This document shows, one piece after another, positions 46,981-56,792 of a stretch of DNA of 64,000 nucleotides. Numbering within the stretch: the first letter of the stretch is position 1; the number at the start of each line of letters is the position of its first letter. Source of the DNA: Halioglobus sp. Its GTDB lineage: Bacteria; Pseudomonadota; Gammaproteobacteria; Pseudomonadales; Halieaceae. The position numbers and the translations under genes were made by a program. The notes below the pieces were generated by a model. It did not search any database, had not been told where the DNA came from, and saw nothing but the letters and a program-made list of their open reading frames with translations. The stretch covers positions 62,001-126,000 of the forward strand of contig JAQWNG010000008.1 in the NCBI GenBank assembly GCA_029246385.1, in the 5' to 3' direction.

Positions 46981-48795
46981 ATGAGAAAGAAATATTCCAG
47001 TCAGGGCAGTCACGCAACGATGCTAGCGCTTCTCCTACTGACGTTATTGCTATGGGGCTGCGCTGGCACTCCGCACGAAGAAGAACCGGAGATAGACACC
47101 ACTGCGTCCGAACAGCAAAAGCCCATACAGCGGTCAGAGCTTTCTCTGACACTACCGCCTAGCCAATTCAGTGCCGTGCTCAACAGCGTCGAGCAGTCGC
47201 TTGCAGAGTTTGACTGGATGCAGGCCAGCGTTGCATTGCAACAAATGCCCGCGGACGGACTGTCATCGAATGACGCCACCTATGTCGGTTACCTTCAGGC
47301 CCGCATAGCCTATATTCGCGGCGATCAGTTACAGGCACTGAGACAATTAGAGCAGCTGGACTCTCCGGGCATGAATCCGGCGTTGCGCTATCGCATCCTC
47401 AGCTTCGAGCATTATATTCTGGAAACACAAGGCGACTCGCTAGCGAGCGCGCAACTGGCCGATCAAATTTTACGAGACACCCAAGCGGGTATTGCCGCCG
47501 CATGGAAACGCAGCATATGGGAAAATCTAGAGAGAACGGATACTCAGCAATTGTCGGCAGCACTCCCTAACGCCGCCGACCCGCAATGGCGCAGTTGGCT
47601 GGCACTTGCGCTCATCAATCGCCAAGCCAAGTCTCAGATGCGGCATGAATTGATTCAGTGGCGCATTGAAAATGCAAATCACCCTGCCGCCAACCCACTC
47701 CCTGGCGGACTCGACTACCTGTTAGCATCCTCTACCCACAACGGCAAGATAGCAATCATACTCCCGCTCAGCGGGCAATTAGCGGAAGCAGGCAAAGCCG
47801 TACTAAATGGCTTCCTCGCTGCCCATTACGCGGACAGTTCGACAGGACAAACTACAGATGAATTGCTTGTCATCGACGTGGGAAAGTTTCCCTCTGCCAG
47901 CGATGCCTATGACGAAGCGCTGCGCGAAGGAGCTAGTATCGTCGTTGGCCCTCTAAGTAAACAAGCGCTGGCTGACCTGGCTGCGCGCCCAGAGCGACCA
48001 ATACCCATACTCGCCCTCAATCGTATCGATCCGATATGGCCCGCGCAGGGCAGCGCTCTGGTACAACTGTCGCTCGCACCGGAGGACGAGGCTGCCAGTG
48101 TTGCGGAACTCGCTTTTAGTAGGGGCGCTCGTCGAGCGATAATTATTGCGCCAGCGGGTCATTGGGGACAAAAAGTGGAAACCGCACTGCGCGAGCGCTG
48201 GGGAACCCTTGGGGGCACAATTGCCAGCGATGTAACGTATAGCACCTATGATGATTACTCCGACAACGTGACGTCGGCTCTCGCGCTGGATACCAGCGAC
48301 CAGCGGGCGCATGACCTCCGCACTGCGATAGGCATGAATATCGAGTTTACACCCCGCCGCAGACAAGACGCTGATGCCATCTTCCTGCTGAGTCATAATG
48401 GTGCGGAAGCCCGCTCGATCAAGCCACTACTAGCATTTCATTACGCTGGCAATCTCCCTGTTTACGCTATCTCCAGTATTTACAGCGGCATTCCAGACGA
48501 GCGTAATCAGGATTTAAATGGCATCCAGCTCGTTGAGACGCCTTGGCTACTAGGCTTCAATCCAAGCCTGCGGATCGCCCTTTCCAGCGGTGACGACAAA
48601 CCCGGCAAGTATACTCGCCTCAATGCTCTGGGAGCCGACGCCTATCTCGTACAATCCAATTTTTCACGTTTACAGAGCGGTGCTGACGTTCTACTACGCG
48701 GGAATACTGGCCTGCTGAGCATGGATCCAACTCTGACTATCAAGCGGCAGCTGTCGGCGGCCACATTTGATGCGGGCGCCCTGGTTGCGCAGTAG
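46981..48795 (+). CDS. lpoA: Penicillin-binding protein activator LpoA
   Basis: A 604-residue outer-membrane lipoprotein that stimulates PBP1A. The signal peptide ends in a lipobox (LLLWGC). An N-terminal helical TPR-like domain (about 60-240) is followed by a periplasmic-binding fold (KIAIILPLSGQLAEAGKAVLNG onward). I start at ATG 46981, giving MRKKYSSQGS; a GTG four codons earlier is possible. The rsmI/lpoA divergence is a conserved gammaproteobacterial arrangement. It heads lpoA-yraN-diaA-dolP. Confidence 0.93.
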   Translation: MRKKYSSQGSHATMLALLLLTLLLWGCAGTPHEEEPEIDTTASEQQKPIQRSELSLTLPPSQFSAVLNSVEQSLAEFDWMQASVALQQMPADGLSSNDATYVGYLQARIAYIRGDQLQALRQLEQLDSPGMNPALRYRILSFEHYILETQGDSLASAQLADQILRDTQAGIAAAWKRSIWENLERTDTQQLSAALPNAADPQWRSWLALALINRQAKSQMRHELIQWRIENANHPAANPLPGGLDYLLASSTHNGKIAIILPLSGQLAEAGKAVLNGFLAAHYADSSTGQTTDELLVIDVGKFPSASDAYDEALREGASIVVGPLSKQALADLAARPERPIPILALNRIDPIWPAQGSALVQLSLAPEDEAASVAELAFSRGARRAIIIAPAGHWGQKVETALRERWGTLGGTIASDVTYSTYDDYSDNVTSALALDTSDQRAHDLRTAIGMNIEFTPRRRQDADAIFLLSHNGAEARSIKPLLAFHYAGNLPVYAISSIYSGIPDERNQDLNGIQLVETPWLLGFNPSLRIALSSGDDKPGKYTRLNALGADAYLVQSNFSRLQSGADVLLRGNTGLLSMDPTLTIKRQLSAATFDAGALVAQ

Positions 48796-48843
48796 ATAGA
48801 CTGGGCGCTCTCATGCAATCCATGATGACATTGCAATACGCTT

Positions 48844-49203
48844 ATGAAGTCACTGGGAGATTACTACGAAGATCAAGCACTGTCGCTGGTAACGGAGGCC
48901 GGACTGCGACTTCTGGAGCGCAACTTCAGAGGCAAAACTGGCGAGATCGACCTCATCGCTAGGGATGGCGTGCAGTTAGTCTTTATTGAAGTCAGAGCGC
49001 GCAGTAACCACCGGTTTAGCAGCGCCGCAGGTTCTGTCGACACTCGCAAGCAACAGCGTATTGTGCGAACGGCGCAACTTTTTCTACAACAGAGGCCAAA
49101 TTTGACAAATATGCCCTGTCGATTTGACGTGATTGCCTTCGAACCCCCACAATCTGGAACTTGCATGCGCATCCGCTGGATTCGCAGTGCATTCAATGCC
49201 TGA
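48844..49203 (+). CDS. yraN: YraN/UPF0102 family nuclease-fold protein
   Basis: A 119-residue protein with the restriction-endonuclease-like fold. The PD-(D/E)XK core is seen as TGEIDLIARDGVQLVFIEVRAR, and NFRGKTGE precedes it. The family is universal in this operon context but its function is not settled; DNA metabolism or recombination has been proposed. Confidence 0.92.
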   Translation: MKSLGDYYEDQALSLVTEAGLRLLERNFRGKTGEIDLIARDGVQLVFIEVRARSNHRFSSAAGSVDTRKQQRIVRTAQLFLQQRPNLTNMPCRFDVIAFEPPQSGTCMRIRWIRSAFNA

Positions 49204-49227
49204 CATTCGTTTCCTGGAAGCACCAGC

Positions 49228-49821
49228 ATGGATTACTACCGCATCATTGCCGATAATTTCCAGAGCACCATCGATACTGTCGTGATGTCTGTAGATCCTC
49301 TGGCGCGAGGAATAGAGCGTGGCGGCCAGCTCATGACAGAGGCCCTCCTGGCAGATCGCAAAATCATCGTCTGCGGCAACGGCGTGGATGCCGCACTGGC
49401 CCAGCTGTTTACTTGCAATTTACTAAATCGCTTTGACGGCGACAGACCTGCCCTGCCTAGCTTCACGCTGGGTGCAAATAACGCCACTGTCACCGCCATC
49501 GCGCAATCTACTGGTATCAGTGAAATATTCTCGCGCGAGCTCCGTGCGCTGGGCCATGCGGGGGATGTATTGCTCTGCATAAACAGCTCAATCAGCACAG
49601 ACAACCTGTTACGAGCGGTACAGACAGCCCAAGAACGGAATATGGGGATCGTTATGCTGTCGAATGCGCGAGATAGCGAGATCGGCACACTTATGCGCCC
49701 AGAAGACGTGGAGCTGCGCGTAGATACCGCGAAACAGGCGCGCATTGTAGAAATGCACACTATGGTCATTCACCACTTTTGCGAACTTATAGACCACAAC
49801 CTTTTTGGCACCTACAACTGA
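49228..49821 (+). CDS. diaA: SIS-domain protein, DiaA/GmhA-like
   Basis: A 197-residue sugar-isomerase-fold protein. CGNGVDAALAQLFTCNLLNRF fills the sugar-phosphate loop, where heptose isomerase has GNGGSA followed by AQH. That difference, and the operon position after yraN, point to the DiaA group, which binds DnaA and times initiation in Escherichia coli, over a true phosphoheptose isomerase. The assignment rests on context and this motif. Confidence 0.8.
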   Translation: MDYYRIIADNFQSTIDTVVMSVDPLARGIERGGQLMTEALLADRKIIVCGNGVDAALAQLFTCNLLNRFDGDRPALPSFTLGANNATVTAIAQSTGISEIFSRELRALGHAGDVLLCINSSISTDNLLRAVQTAQERNMGIVMLSNARDSEIGTLMRPEDVELRVDTAKQARIVEMHTMVIHHFCELIDHNLFGTYN

Positions 49822-49830
49822 GACTAAAAC

Positions 49831-50403
49831 ATGAGAATCATTTTTACATCACTGCTGGCCTGCTGCTTACTTGCGCTATCTGGCTGCGGGAGTCTTCTCT
49901 CAAGCATGCAGGTAGGCTCGATAGACGATCCGCCCAACAAGCGCACCCTAGGACGGATGATTGAAGATGACAATATCGAAACCAAGGCTATGGTAAACAT
50001 TCATGCTTCGAATGATGCCTATGAGAATGCGCACTTAGTCGTGGTCAGTTATAACGGTTATGTGCTTCTGGCTGGGCAAGTCGGTGACAAATCGCTAAAA
50101 TCGAGGGCGACTTCGGTGGTGCGTAAAATTCAGAATGTGCGTAGGATATATAACGAACTTGAAGTCGGACCACCCATCTCGAACCTGACTAGCGGCAAGG
50201 ACTCATGGGTTACCTCCAAGATAAAATCTGTGCTGCTGACCAGTGACAACATTGAGAGCTCACAGATCAAGGTGGTGACTGAAAATAGTGTAGTTTATCT
50301 GATGGGCCTCGTAACAGAAAAAGAAGCCAAGCATGTTAAAGAATTGGCAGCAGACGTCTCCGGGGTCAGCAAAGTAGTATCGCTCTTTGAAATTATAAGC
50401 TGA
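49831..50403 (+). CDS. dolP: BON-domain outer-membrane lipoprotein (DolP/YraP)
   Basis: A 190-residue lipoprotein: signal peptide with lipobox LALSGC, then two BON domains (IETKAMVNIHASNDAYENAH and VTSKIKSVLLTSDNIESS begin each). DolP binds anionic phospholipids at the division site and supports outer-membrane integrity. It is the last gene of the lpoA operon. Confidence 0.93.
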   Translation: MRIIFTSLLACCLLALSGCGSLLSSMQVGSIDDPPNKRTLGRMIEDDNIETKAMVNIHASNDAYENAHLVVVSYNGYVLLAGQVGDKSLKSRATSVVRKIQNVRRIYNELEVGPPISNLTSGKDSWVTSKIKSVLLTSDNIESSQIKVVTENSVVYLMGLVTEKEAKHVKELAADVSGVSKVVSLFEIIS

Positions 50404-50445
50404 TTTCCCTGCACTAACAGCACAAGAGCGCAGCGAACACCGACC

Positions 50446-50826
50446 CTATTTGACAATTTTGAGAGAAGGTCGATTCTCAGGCTCAGGAGGCGTGTCGTCA
50501 GGCGAACTGACAACTTCTTCAGGGTCGAACACCATACCCTGGCCATTTTCTCTGGCATAGATACCCAAAACGGCAGGGATAGGCACAAAAATATCGGTTG
50601 CAACCCCACCGAATCGGCCGTTAAACACCACGGCTTCATTGGATATATTCAAATCAACTACAGCGTCGGGGGAAATGTTAAGGACAATCTGATTATCCTT
50701 AACGAATTGTTGAGGAACTATGACGCCGGGCGTCGATGCTTGCACCAACACATAGGGGGTTAAATCGTTATCTACAATCCACTCATAGAGTGCACGCATA
50801 ATGTAAGGACGACTAGAATTCATCAT
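50446..50826 (-). CDS. sspB: ClpXP specificity-enhancing factor SspB
   Basis: A 126-residue adaptor that delivers ssrA-tagged proteins to ClpXP. The N-terminal dimer helix is SRPYIMRALYEWIVDND, the substrate groove VVFNGRFGG, and the acidic, proline-rich linker leads to the ClpX-docking tail RPSLKIVK. Tandem ATG codons at 50826 and 50823 are the best starts; an upstream GTG adds four residues. Confidence 0.94.
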   Translation of the reverse strand: MMNSSRPYIMRALYEWIVDNDLTPYVLVQASTPGVIVPQQFVKDNQIVLNISPDAVVDLNISNEAVVFNGRFGGVATDIFVPIPAVLGIYARENGQGMVFDPEEVVSSPDDTPPEPENRPSLKIVK

Positions 50827-50861
50827 CAACTCTACCACCTCGTTGCTAAAGAAAAGCTGTT

Positions 50862-51494
50862 TTACAATCGCATTTCTCGTTCTTGCTCGGTCAGACTCTC
50901 CTGAAAGGACTCCCGATTAAATAGGTGATCCATGTAGGTTTGCAGTGGTTTTGTCTGCTTACTGGGCCGAATTTCCACACCTAAAAACGGAAGACGCCAC
51001 AAAATAGGTGCAATGCAACAGTCTACCAGGGTGAATTCATCGCTCATAAAGAACGGCTTTTCAGCAAAAATGGGCGCAACACCGACAATGCTTTCACGCA
51101 ACTCTTTCACTGACTTCTTCATGACATTGTCACTGCGTGTGTGCTGAATGGTATCAACAAGTCCGCCCCAGTCTTTCTCAATGCGGTGAATAAAAAGCCG
51201 GCTTTCTGCGCGGGCTACGGGATAGACCGGCAATAGCGGAGGATGCGGAAAACGTTCATCCAAATACTCCATCATAACCTTCGACTCATACAGCACCAAA
51301 TCACGATCTACCAACGTAGGCAACGTATTGTATGGATTAAGATCAGCCAACTCGGGGGGAGGATGCGCCGCATCGGATTCAACCAGATCGACTGTGACAC
51401 CCTTCTCAGCCAGGACGATACGCACTCTGTGGCTGTAGTGACTGGAGCTATCAGAAAAAAATGTCATTGAAGACCGCTTTGCCACAACACCCAT
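50862..51494 (-). CDS. sspA: Stringent starvation protein A
   Basis: A 210-residue glutathione-transferase-fold protein that binds RNA polymerase. The start [20 protein letters not shown] and the segments [20 protein letters not shown] and [12 protein letters not shown] are family-typical. It forms an operon with sspB and lies downstream of the bc1 genes, as in Pseudomonas. Confidence 0.95.
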   Translation of the reverse strand: MGVVAKRSSMTFFSDSSSHYSHRVRIVLAEKGVTVDLVESDAAHPPPELADLNPYNTLPTLVDRDLVLYESKVMMEYLDERFPHPPLLPVYPVARAESRLFIHRIEKDWGGLVDTIQHTRSDNVMKKSVKELRESIVGVAPIFAEKPFFMSDEFTLVDCCIAPILWRLPFLGVEIRPSKQTKPLQTYMDHLFNRESFQESLTEQEREMRL

Positions 51495-51532
51495 TGGGGA
51501 TTCCTCAGTATTTCTTATAGAACACGAAGCAG

Positions 51533-51551
51533 CGTTGAGTTCGTCTCAACG
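51533..51551. terminator. Hairpin between the bc1 operon and sspA
   Basis: CGTTGAG and CTCAACG form a perfect 7-bp stem around a five-base loop, 24 bases past the end of the cytochrome b/c1 gene. No T-run follows on the minus strand, so termination would be partial at best. Confidence 0.35.
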
Positions 51552-51574
51552 TCACCACCATCAATTGCGCGCGA

Positions 51575-53614
51575 TCAGTGTACGTCTTTCCAGTATTCTC
51601 TATTGAGTAACCAGGCAAAAACCGTAAACAGAGCGATAAATAGTAACGTAAACATGCCTATCCGGTGACGGTCAACAACCATCGGTTCAGCCGAATAGGC
51701 GAGAAAGTTTACCAGATCATACACCGTCTTATCGAACTCTTCGGGAGTCATTTTTCCAGCCACTGGAATGACAAGCTGGCCACAGGGGTCATCCAGTATA
51801 TCTTCGCCGGTTAAGGGGTCACGCTTGACGCCCCCGTTATCGGCCGCAACCGGCCCAGGGGCGCACTCCTGCATACCTTGCAATTCCAACAGCACATGGG
51901 GCATCCCCACGTCCTTGAATACCTTGTTATTTACGCCGTACGGTCGGCTGTCATCTTGATAAAAAGTGCGCAGATAAGTGTAGAGCCACTGTGGTTGCCG
52001 TGCCCGAGAGACCAGAGTAAGGTCGGGCGGCGCAGCACCAAACCATTTTTTGGCTTCATCCTTATTCATCGCATTTTCCATCAAAGCGCCCATTTTAACG
52101 TCCGGATCAAACATCAAATTGACATGGAAGAGATCCTCCGGAATACCAAGATCTTCGGCTACCCGGCCATAACGCTGGTACTGCAGAGAATGGCAGCCCA
52201 TGCAGTAATTCATATACGTTTTGATGCCACTTTGCAACGAAGCCTTATCGTGTGGATCAGCCACAAATTCGTCGCACTCTATGGTTCCGCACTCATAGGA
52301 GGATGCTGCTACCGCTTGCAGAGGCAAAACAGTCAACGCCAAGATCAGGAGTAAAGCACCCATGCTGCCCCAGAAACCAATGCCGCCATCCATAGTGATG
52401 CGCTCTGGCAGTGGCTTAGTCTTGTCAATTGACGACCAAATTGGCATCAATAGGAAAAAACTAAAGTAGATTATGGAGCAGATTCGAGCCAGGATAGTCC
52501 GACCCTCGGTAGGCGCCCATGCACCCAAGACGCCCAGAATCAGGAATGAGGATACAAAAGCCACCAGCATTACCTTGGTGATATTACCACGGTAGCGCCA
52601 AGATCTGACCGGACTGCGATCCAGCCAAGGCAGCATGAACGGTATGGCAACTGACGCTGCAAACGCAATAAAACCCCACAGCTTGTCTGGCACCGCACGC
52701 AGTACCGAATAGAAAGGCGTAAAATACCAAGTCGGCGCAATGTGCTCAGGCGTCTTCAAATTATTGGCCTGCTCAAAGTTAGGGTACTCTAGAAAGAAGC
52801 CGCCCATTTCCGGCATAAAAAACATGATTCCACAAAATATAAACAGGAATACGCCGATCGCCTGCAAGTCATGTACCGTGTAGTACGGATGAAATGCTAC
52901 GCCATCAAGAGGAACGCCGTCTTTGTCTTTGTGCTTCTTGATATCGACACCGTCGGGATTGTTTGAACCCACTTCATGCAGTGCTAGTAGGTGCAGCACA
53001 ACCAGCGCCAGCAAGACAATAGGCAACGCCACCACGTGCAGCGCAAAAAAACGGTTCAGCGTAATACCGGAGAGCAGATAGTCGCCGCGAATCCATGTGA
53101 CAATATCTTCACCAACATAGGGAATAGCACCGAACAGAGAAATGATAACCTGCGCACCCCAATAGGACATCTGCCCCCACGGCAACACGTACCCTACGAA
53201 GGCCTCAGCCATGAGGACAACAAAAATGAGCATGCCGAAAATCCAGATCAGCTCTCGAGGCTTCTTGTAAGAGCCATACAGCATGGCTCGAAACATATGC
53301 AAGTACACCACCACGAAAAACGCCGACGCGCCAGTGGAGTGCATATAGCGCAGTATCCAACCGTAGTCGACGTCTCGCATAATATATTCAACAGAAGCAA
53401 ACGCATCCTCTTGAGAGGGCGTGTAACTCATGGTGAGCCATATCCCCGTAAGCAGCTGGTTTACCAGCACCAGTAAAGACAACACGCCGAAGAAATACCA
53501 AAAATTGAAGTTTTTGGGCGCATAATACTTCGCCATATGCGTGTTCCACGCCTTCATGATAGGCAGGCGCGCATCAACCCAGTCTCGCAATCCAATCAGC
53601 ACATTACTCATCAC
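51575..53614 (-). CDS. petBC: Fused cytochrome b / cytochrome c1 of the bc1 complex
   Basis: One 679-residue reading frame encodes both membrane cytochromes of ubiquinol-cytochrome c reductase. Residues 1-405 are cytochrome b: haem ligands His92/His106 and His193/His208, the Qo motif as PTWY (294-297), eight membrane helices. Residues 412-437 look like an internal signal sequence ending in PLQAVAA. From 438 on it is cytochrome c1: haem site CMGCH (471-475), then FGAAPPDLTLVSRAR, GMPHVLLELQG and a C-terminal membrane anchor (IGMFTLLFIALFTVFAWLL). In most relatives petB and petC are separate genes. The arrangement recalls FbcH of Bradyrhizobium, whose precursor is cut by signal peptidase into b and c1. 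It overlaps the Rieske gene by four bases. Confidence 0.93.
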   Translation of the reverse strand: MMSNVLIGLRDWVDARLPIMKAWNTHMAKYYAPKNFNFWYFFGVLSLLVLVNQLLTGIWLTMSYTPSQEDAFASVEYIMRDVDYGWILRYMHSTGASAFFVVVYLHMFRAMLYGSYKKPRELIWIFGMLIFVVLMAEAFVGYVLPWGQMSYWGAQVIISLFGAIPYVGEDIVTWIRGDYLLSGITLNRFFALHVVALPIVLLALVVLHLLALHEVGSNNPDGVDIKKHKDKDGVPLDGVAFHPYYTVHDLQAIGVFLFIFCGIMFFMPEMGGFFLEYPNFEQANNLKTPEHIAPTWYFTPFYSVLRAVPDKLWGFIAFAASVAIPFMLPWLDRSPVRSWRYRGNITKVMLVAFVSSFLILGVLGAWAPTEGRTILARICSIIYFSFFLLMPIWSSIDKTKPLPERITMDGGIGFWGSMGALLLILALTVLPLQAVAASSYECGTIECDEFVADPHDKASLQSGIKTYMNYCMGCHSLQYQRYGRVAEDLGIPEDLFHVNLMFDPDVKMGALMENAMNKDEAKKWFGAAPPDLTLVSRARQPQWLYTYLRTFYQDDSRPYGVNNKVFKDVGMPHVLLELQGMQECAPGPVAADNGGVKRDPLTGEDILDDPCGQLVIPVAGKMTPEEFDKTVYDLVNFLAYSAEPMVVDRHRIGMFTLLFIALFTVFAWLLNREYWKDVH

Positions 53615-54210
53615 ACATTCTCCGGGTTTACGCCAACAACCAAAACATTGTCACCCTCGTAGGAGTAGGGAGGGACTAACAAGTTAGAGGGAGCAGGAAC
53701 GCCCGCATAGACGCGGCCGGACAGATCAAATTTAGAGCCATGGCATGGGCAAAAAAATCCACCTACCCATGCCGCTCCGCCCATATCTGGCACGCCCACT
53801 TCCGGCACAAATTTAGGGGCGCAACCCAGGTGAGTGCAGAGGCCGACAACCACCAATATATTTGGGTTTGTAGAGCGCTCGATGCCAGTGACATAGTCCG
53901 GCTGCTGAGCGGTGTTTTCAGATTCGGGGTCCCGCAATTGCCCGTTAAGGCCCGCCAGCGCCTCAAGTTGGCTCGCAGTGCGATTGACAACGTAGACTGG
54001 CTGGCCGCGCCATTCTATAACCAACATCTGGCCAGGCTCTAACAAACTCACATCAGCCTTAACCGGGGCTCCCGCTGCCTTTGCCTTTGCTGAAGGGTTC
54101 CAAGATCCTACAAACGGCGTTAATATACCAACAACCCCAGCGGCACCAACTGCGCTCGTGGCAGCTGTCAGGAATTTCCTTCTTCCCGAGTTTACGGCAT
54201 CGCTCGTCAT
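53611..54210 (-). CDS. petA: Rieske iron-sulfur subunit of the bc1 complex
   Basis: A 199-residue protein with a Tat signal (GRRKFLTAATSAVGAAG) that serves as its membrane anchor. The 2Fe-2S ligands are in CTHLGC and CPCHGS, and the cap segment is LSGRVYAGVPAPSNL. It is the first gene of the bc1 operon and is followed directly by the fused b/c1 gene. Confidence 0.97.
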   Translation of the reverse strand: MTSDAVNSGRRKFLTAATSAVGAAGVVGILTPFVGSWNPSAKAKAAGAPVKADVSLLEPGQMLVIEWRGQPVYVVNRTASQLEALAGLNGQLRDPESENTAQQPDYVTGIERSTNPNILVVVGLCTHLGCAPKFVPEVGVPDMGGAAWVGGFFCPCHGSKFDLSGRVYAGVPAPSNLLVPPYSYEGDNVLVVGVNPENV

Positions 54211-54479
54211 GCTTTTCTCCCACTATTACAGGTCAACTCACACCCACAAGACAACGGTCTAGAGCGCGGCTTAAAAACGATGCAGATATTAATGATTTTG
54301 CGCTGCTGTTACAAGGAAAACACCTTGATTTGAATGCCTTTTCTGTAACAGATTAAGCTTACTTAACGCCCGCGCTTGACGCCTTTGACTAGACCAAAAA
54401 AACGCCCGGGATGCATAGCAGCCGACCCTTGGTAGTTTTATCTTTCTCCGCGCCGATGCCGAGAATACAAACCGTCCGC

Positions 54480-54872
54480 TTAACGCTTAGAAAATTGTGG
54501 ACGCTTGCGTGCTTTGCGAAGACCGACTTTCTTACGCTCCACTTCACGCGAATCACGCGTCACATATCCAGCGCTGCGCAGACTCGGCCGCAGAGATTCG
54601 TCATATTCCATCAGAGCACGCGTGATACCGTGGCGGATAGCCCCCGCTTGACCAAAACTTCCGCCACCGGCGACGGTCACGTTGATATCAAATTTTCCTT
54701 TTAACTCAACGATTTCCAGCGGCTGTCGTACAATCATACGTGCCACTTCCCGACCAAAATATTCATCTAGAGGGCGCTTATTAACGACAATGGTGCCCGC
54801 GCCGCTTGTTAGGAAAACACGGGCAGTAGAGGTCTTGCGACGACCCGTTCCATAATATTGGGTAGATGACAT
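54480..54872 (-). CDS. rpsI: Ribosomal protein S9
   Basis: A 130-residue small-subunit protein. The start [16 protein letters not shown] and the end [16 protein letters not shown], whose last Lys-Arg reaches the P-site tRNA, are diagnostic. It is cotranscribed with rplM, 12 bases downstream. A 269-base noncoding gap separates it from petA. Confidence 0.98.
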   Translation of the reverse strand: MSSTQYYGTGRRKTSTARVFLTSGAGTIVVNKRPLDEYFGREVARMIVRQPLEIVELKGKFDINVTVAGGGSFGQAGAIRHGITRALMEYDESLRPSLRSAGYVTRDSREVERKKVGLRKARKRPQFSKR

Positions 54873-54884
54873 AGACTTTATCCG

Positions 54885-55313
54885 TTAAACGTTCAGAGTT
54901 TGAGGCTGCTGGGCTGTATGAGGGTGCTCGCTTCCAGCATACACTTTCAATTTGCTAAACATAGCTCGCCCGAGACTATTGCGAGGCAACATGCCTTTCA
55001 CTGCGCCTTCAATGATGCGCTCAGGCGCCTTGGCGATCAACTTCTCGAAAGAAACTGATTTTAAGCCACCAGGGTAACCAGTGTGATGATGGTACATTTT
55101 GTCTGTCGCTTTAGCGCCCGTAACCCGCACTTTTTCCGCATTGACGACCACGATGTAATCACCAGTGTCCACGTGAGGCGTATATTCTGCCTTATGCTTA
55201 CCACGCAAACGGTGCGCTATTTTACTCGCTAGGCGGCCTAGGGTCTTGTCTGCGGCGTCCACCACGAACCAGTCTCGGGCGACATTTTCCGCTTTGGCAC
55301 TGTAAGTCTTCAT
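54885..55313 (-). CDS. rplM: Ribosomal protein L13
   Basis: A 142-residue large-subunit protein ([39 protein letters not shown]). ATG 55313 is the family start; an in-frame ATG eleven codons upstream lies in the leader, close to the inferred transcription start. In Escherichia coli L13 feeds back on its own leader; no leader structure was examined here. Confidence 0.98.
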   Translation of the reverse strand: MKTYSAKAENVARDWFVVDAADKTLGRLASKIAHRLRGKHKAEYTPHVDTGDYIVVVNAEKVRVTGAKATDKMYHHHTGYPGGLKSVSFEKLIAKAPERIIEGAVKGMLPRNSLGRAMFSKLKVYAGSEHPHTAQQPQTLNV

Positions 55314-55354
55314 TAATAACGACCTGCTTGAGGAGTCTAGTTTCAAAAGCGCGA

Positions 55355-55383
55355 ATACTACCCAATCAAGTAAGCATTTTCAA
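55355..55383 (-). promoter_or_regulatory. Promoter of rplM-rpsI
   Basis: TTGAAA (55383-55378) and TAGTAT (55360-55355) are 17 bases apart on the minus strand, with a likely start near 55348 and a leader of about 35 bases before the rplM ATG. Confidence 0.65.
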
Positions 55384-55535
55384 GCCACGAATCGCACAAA
55401 TTTTGTTACCCAGCAGCCTGCGTAGCGGGCTATACAGGTCGAGTCTATGATGCCTGAGCCGCATTGAGCTGCGAAAACGGTTTAGCTCACGCGACGAGCA
55501 TGTCCGTCGACTGGCGCAGACTCAGGCCAAACAGC

Positions 55536-56636
55536 CTAATGCCGATGCTGAAGGGCGAGATACTCAACAGACTGCATCTCCAGCAAGCGAGAGGTGGTGC
55601 GCTGAAATTCAAATGCGAGCTTACCGTCTAGGTAAAGCTCCAGCAGTGGTTTTGCCGCAGTCAGAACGAGTTTGACGTTGCGATCATAAAACTCGTCCAC
55701 CAAGTTAATGAATCTGCGGGCCTGATCGTTTTTGTCCGCGTCAAATTGCGGCACCCCCGAAATAAGTACGGAATGGAATATACGCGCGAGCTCAATGTAA
55801 TCATTCTGGGAACGCGGTCCATCACAGAGCTCAGCGAAGTCAAACCAGGCTACACCATTTGCCACGCAGCGGCACGTCAGATAACGACTGTTCACCACTA
55901 GTCGCTCCCAGTGTTTGCCCGACTCCCCTGCGAGACGCGTAAAACTGTCCTCTAGGCTTCTGTCTGCCTCTTCATTTAACGGAAAGTGATATAACGTTGC
56001 CTGCTGTAATGTACGCAACCGGTAATCTACCCCGGCGTCTACATTTAAAACCTGCGTATATTTTTCTATTAAGGCTATCACGGGCAGAAAACGCTGGCGC
56101 TGCAAACCATTCTCATAAAGCTTTTGGGGCTCAATATTAGAGGTTGCCACCAATGTCACTCCGCGGGCAAACAGTGCCTTCATCAGCCCTGCGAGAATCA
56201 TTGCATCCCCTATATCCGTGACAAAAAACTCATCAAAACACAGGATACGGGCTTCTCTAGCAAGTTTATCTGCAACAAGCTCCAACGGGTTTTTCTCTCC
56301 CTCGAGAGCCCTTAAGTCTTCATGCACTCGCTGCATAAAACGGTGGAAGTGAACGCGCGACTTCCGACTGAAAGGCAAGCACTCAAAAAAAGTATCCATA
56401 AGATAGGTCTTACCCCGACCGACACCTCCCCAAAAATAAAGACCAACCTGCGGCTCGACTTCATGCCGGCGAAGTTTATGCATCCACACTTTCAAACCAT
56501 TACCATACCCATGATGAACTGCTGTTAGACGCTCGTATAGATCCTGCAATGAGAGCACAGCCTGCTCCTGCGCGGCGTCATGGGAGAAACCCTCACCCTG
56601 CAGATCAGATTGATAACGTTGCCAAGGTGTCGTCAT
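55536..56636 (-). CDS. zapE: Cell division ATPase ZapE (AFG1 family)
   Basis: A 366-residue AAA+-type ATPase. Walker A is in GLYFWGGVGRGKTYLMD, Walker B in ILCFDEFFVTDIGDA, and sensor 1 in LVATSNIEPQKLYENGLQR. ZapE associates with FtsZ under stress in Escherichia coli. The position next to rplM-rpsI is conserved in gammaproteobacteria. Confidence 0.95.
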   Translation of the reverse strand: MTTPWQRYQSDLQGEGFSHDAAQEQAVLSLQDLYERLTAVHHGYGNGLKVWMHKLRRHEVEPQVGLYFWGGVGRGKTYLMDTFFECLPFSRKSRVHFHRFMQRVHEDLRALEGEKNPLELVADKLAREARILCFDEFFVTDIGDAMILAGLMKALFARGVTLVATSNIEPQKLYENGLQRQRFLPVIALIEKYTQVLNVDAGVDYRLRTLQQATLYHFPLNEEADRSLEDSFTRLAGESGKHWERLVVNSRYLTCRCVANGVAWFDFAELCDGPRSQNDYIELARIFHSVLISGVPQFDADKNDQARRFINLVDEFYDRNVKLVLTAAKPLLELYLDGKLAFEFQRTTSRLLEMQSVEYLALQHRH

Positions 56637-56792
56637 AGATAGGACTACCAGTTCCCGAATTACTTAAAATTGGCACACTGTAACCAGAGCCCCCGCACTT
56701 GGCAACGACACCTGCTGGGAAGACAGACGCTACTGCCTAGTGGATATTCGGGGTATACTGGGCTTTCAATTGTTGAACATGAGGACGTTTTT

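Noticed and set aside
52380-52400. The cytochrome b-c1 fusion as a frameshift artefact
   Set aside because: Both halves are complete and in the same frame with a signal-like linker. A base indel would more likely have broken a frame; only a mis-read stop codon could mimic this, which is listed as a check.
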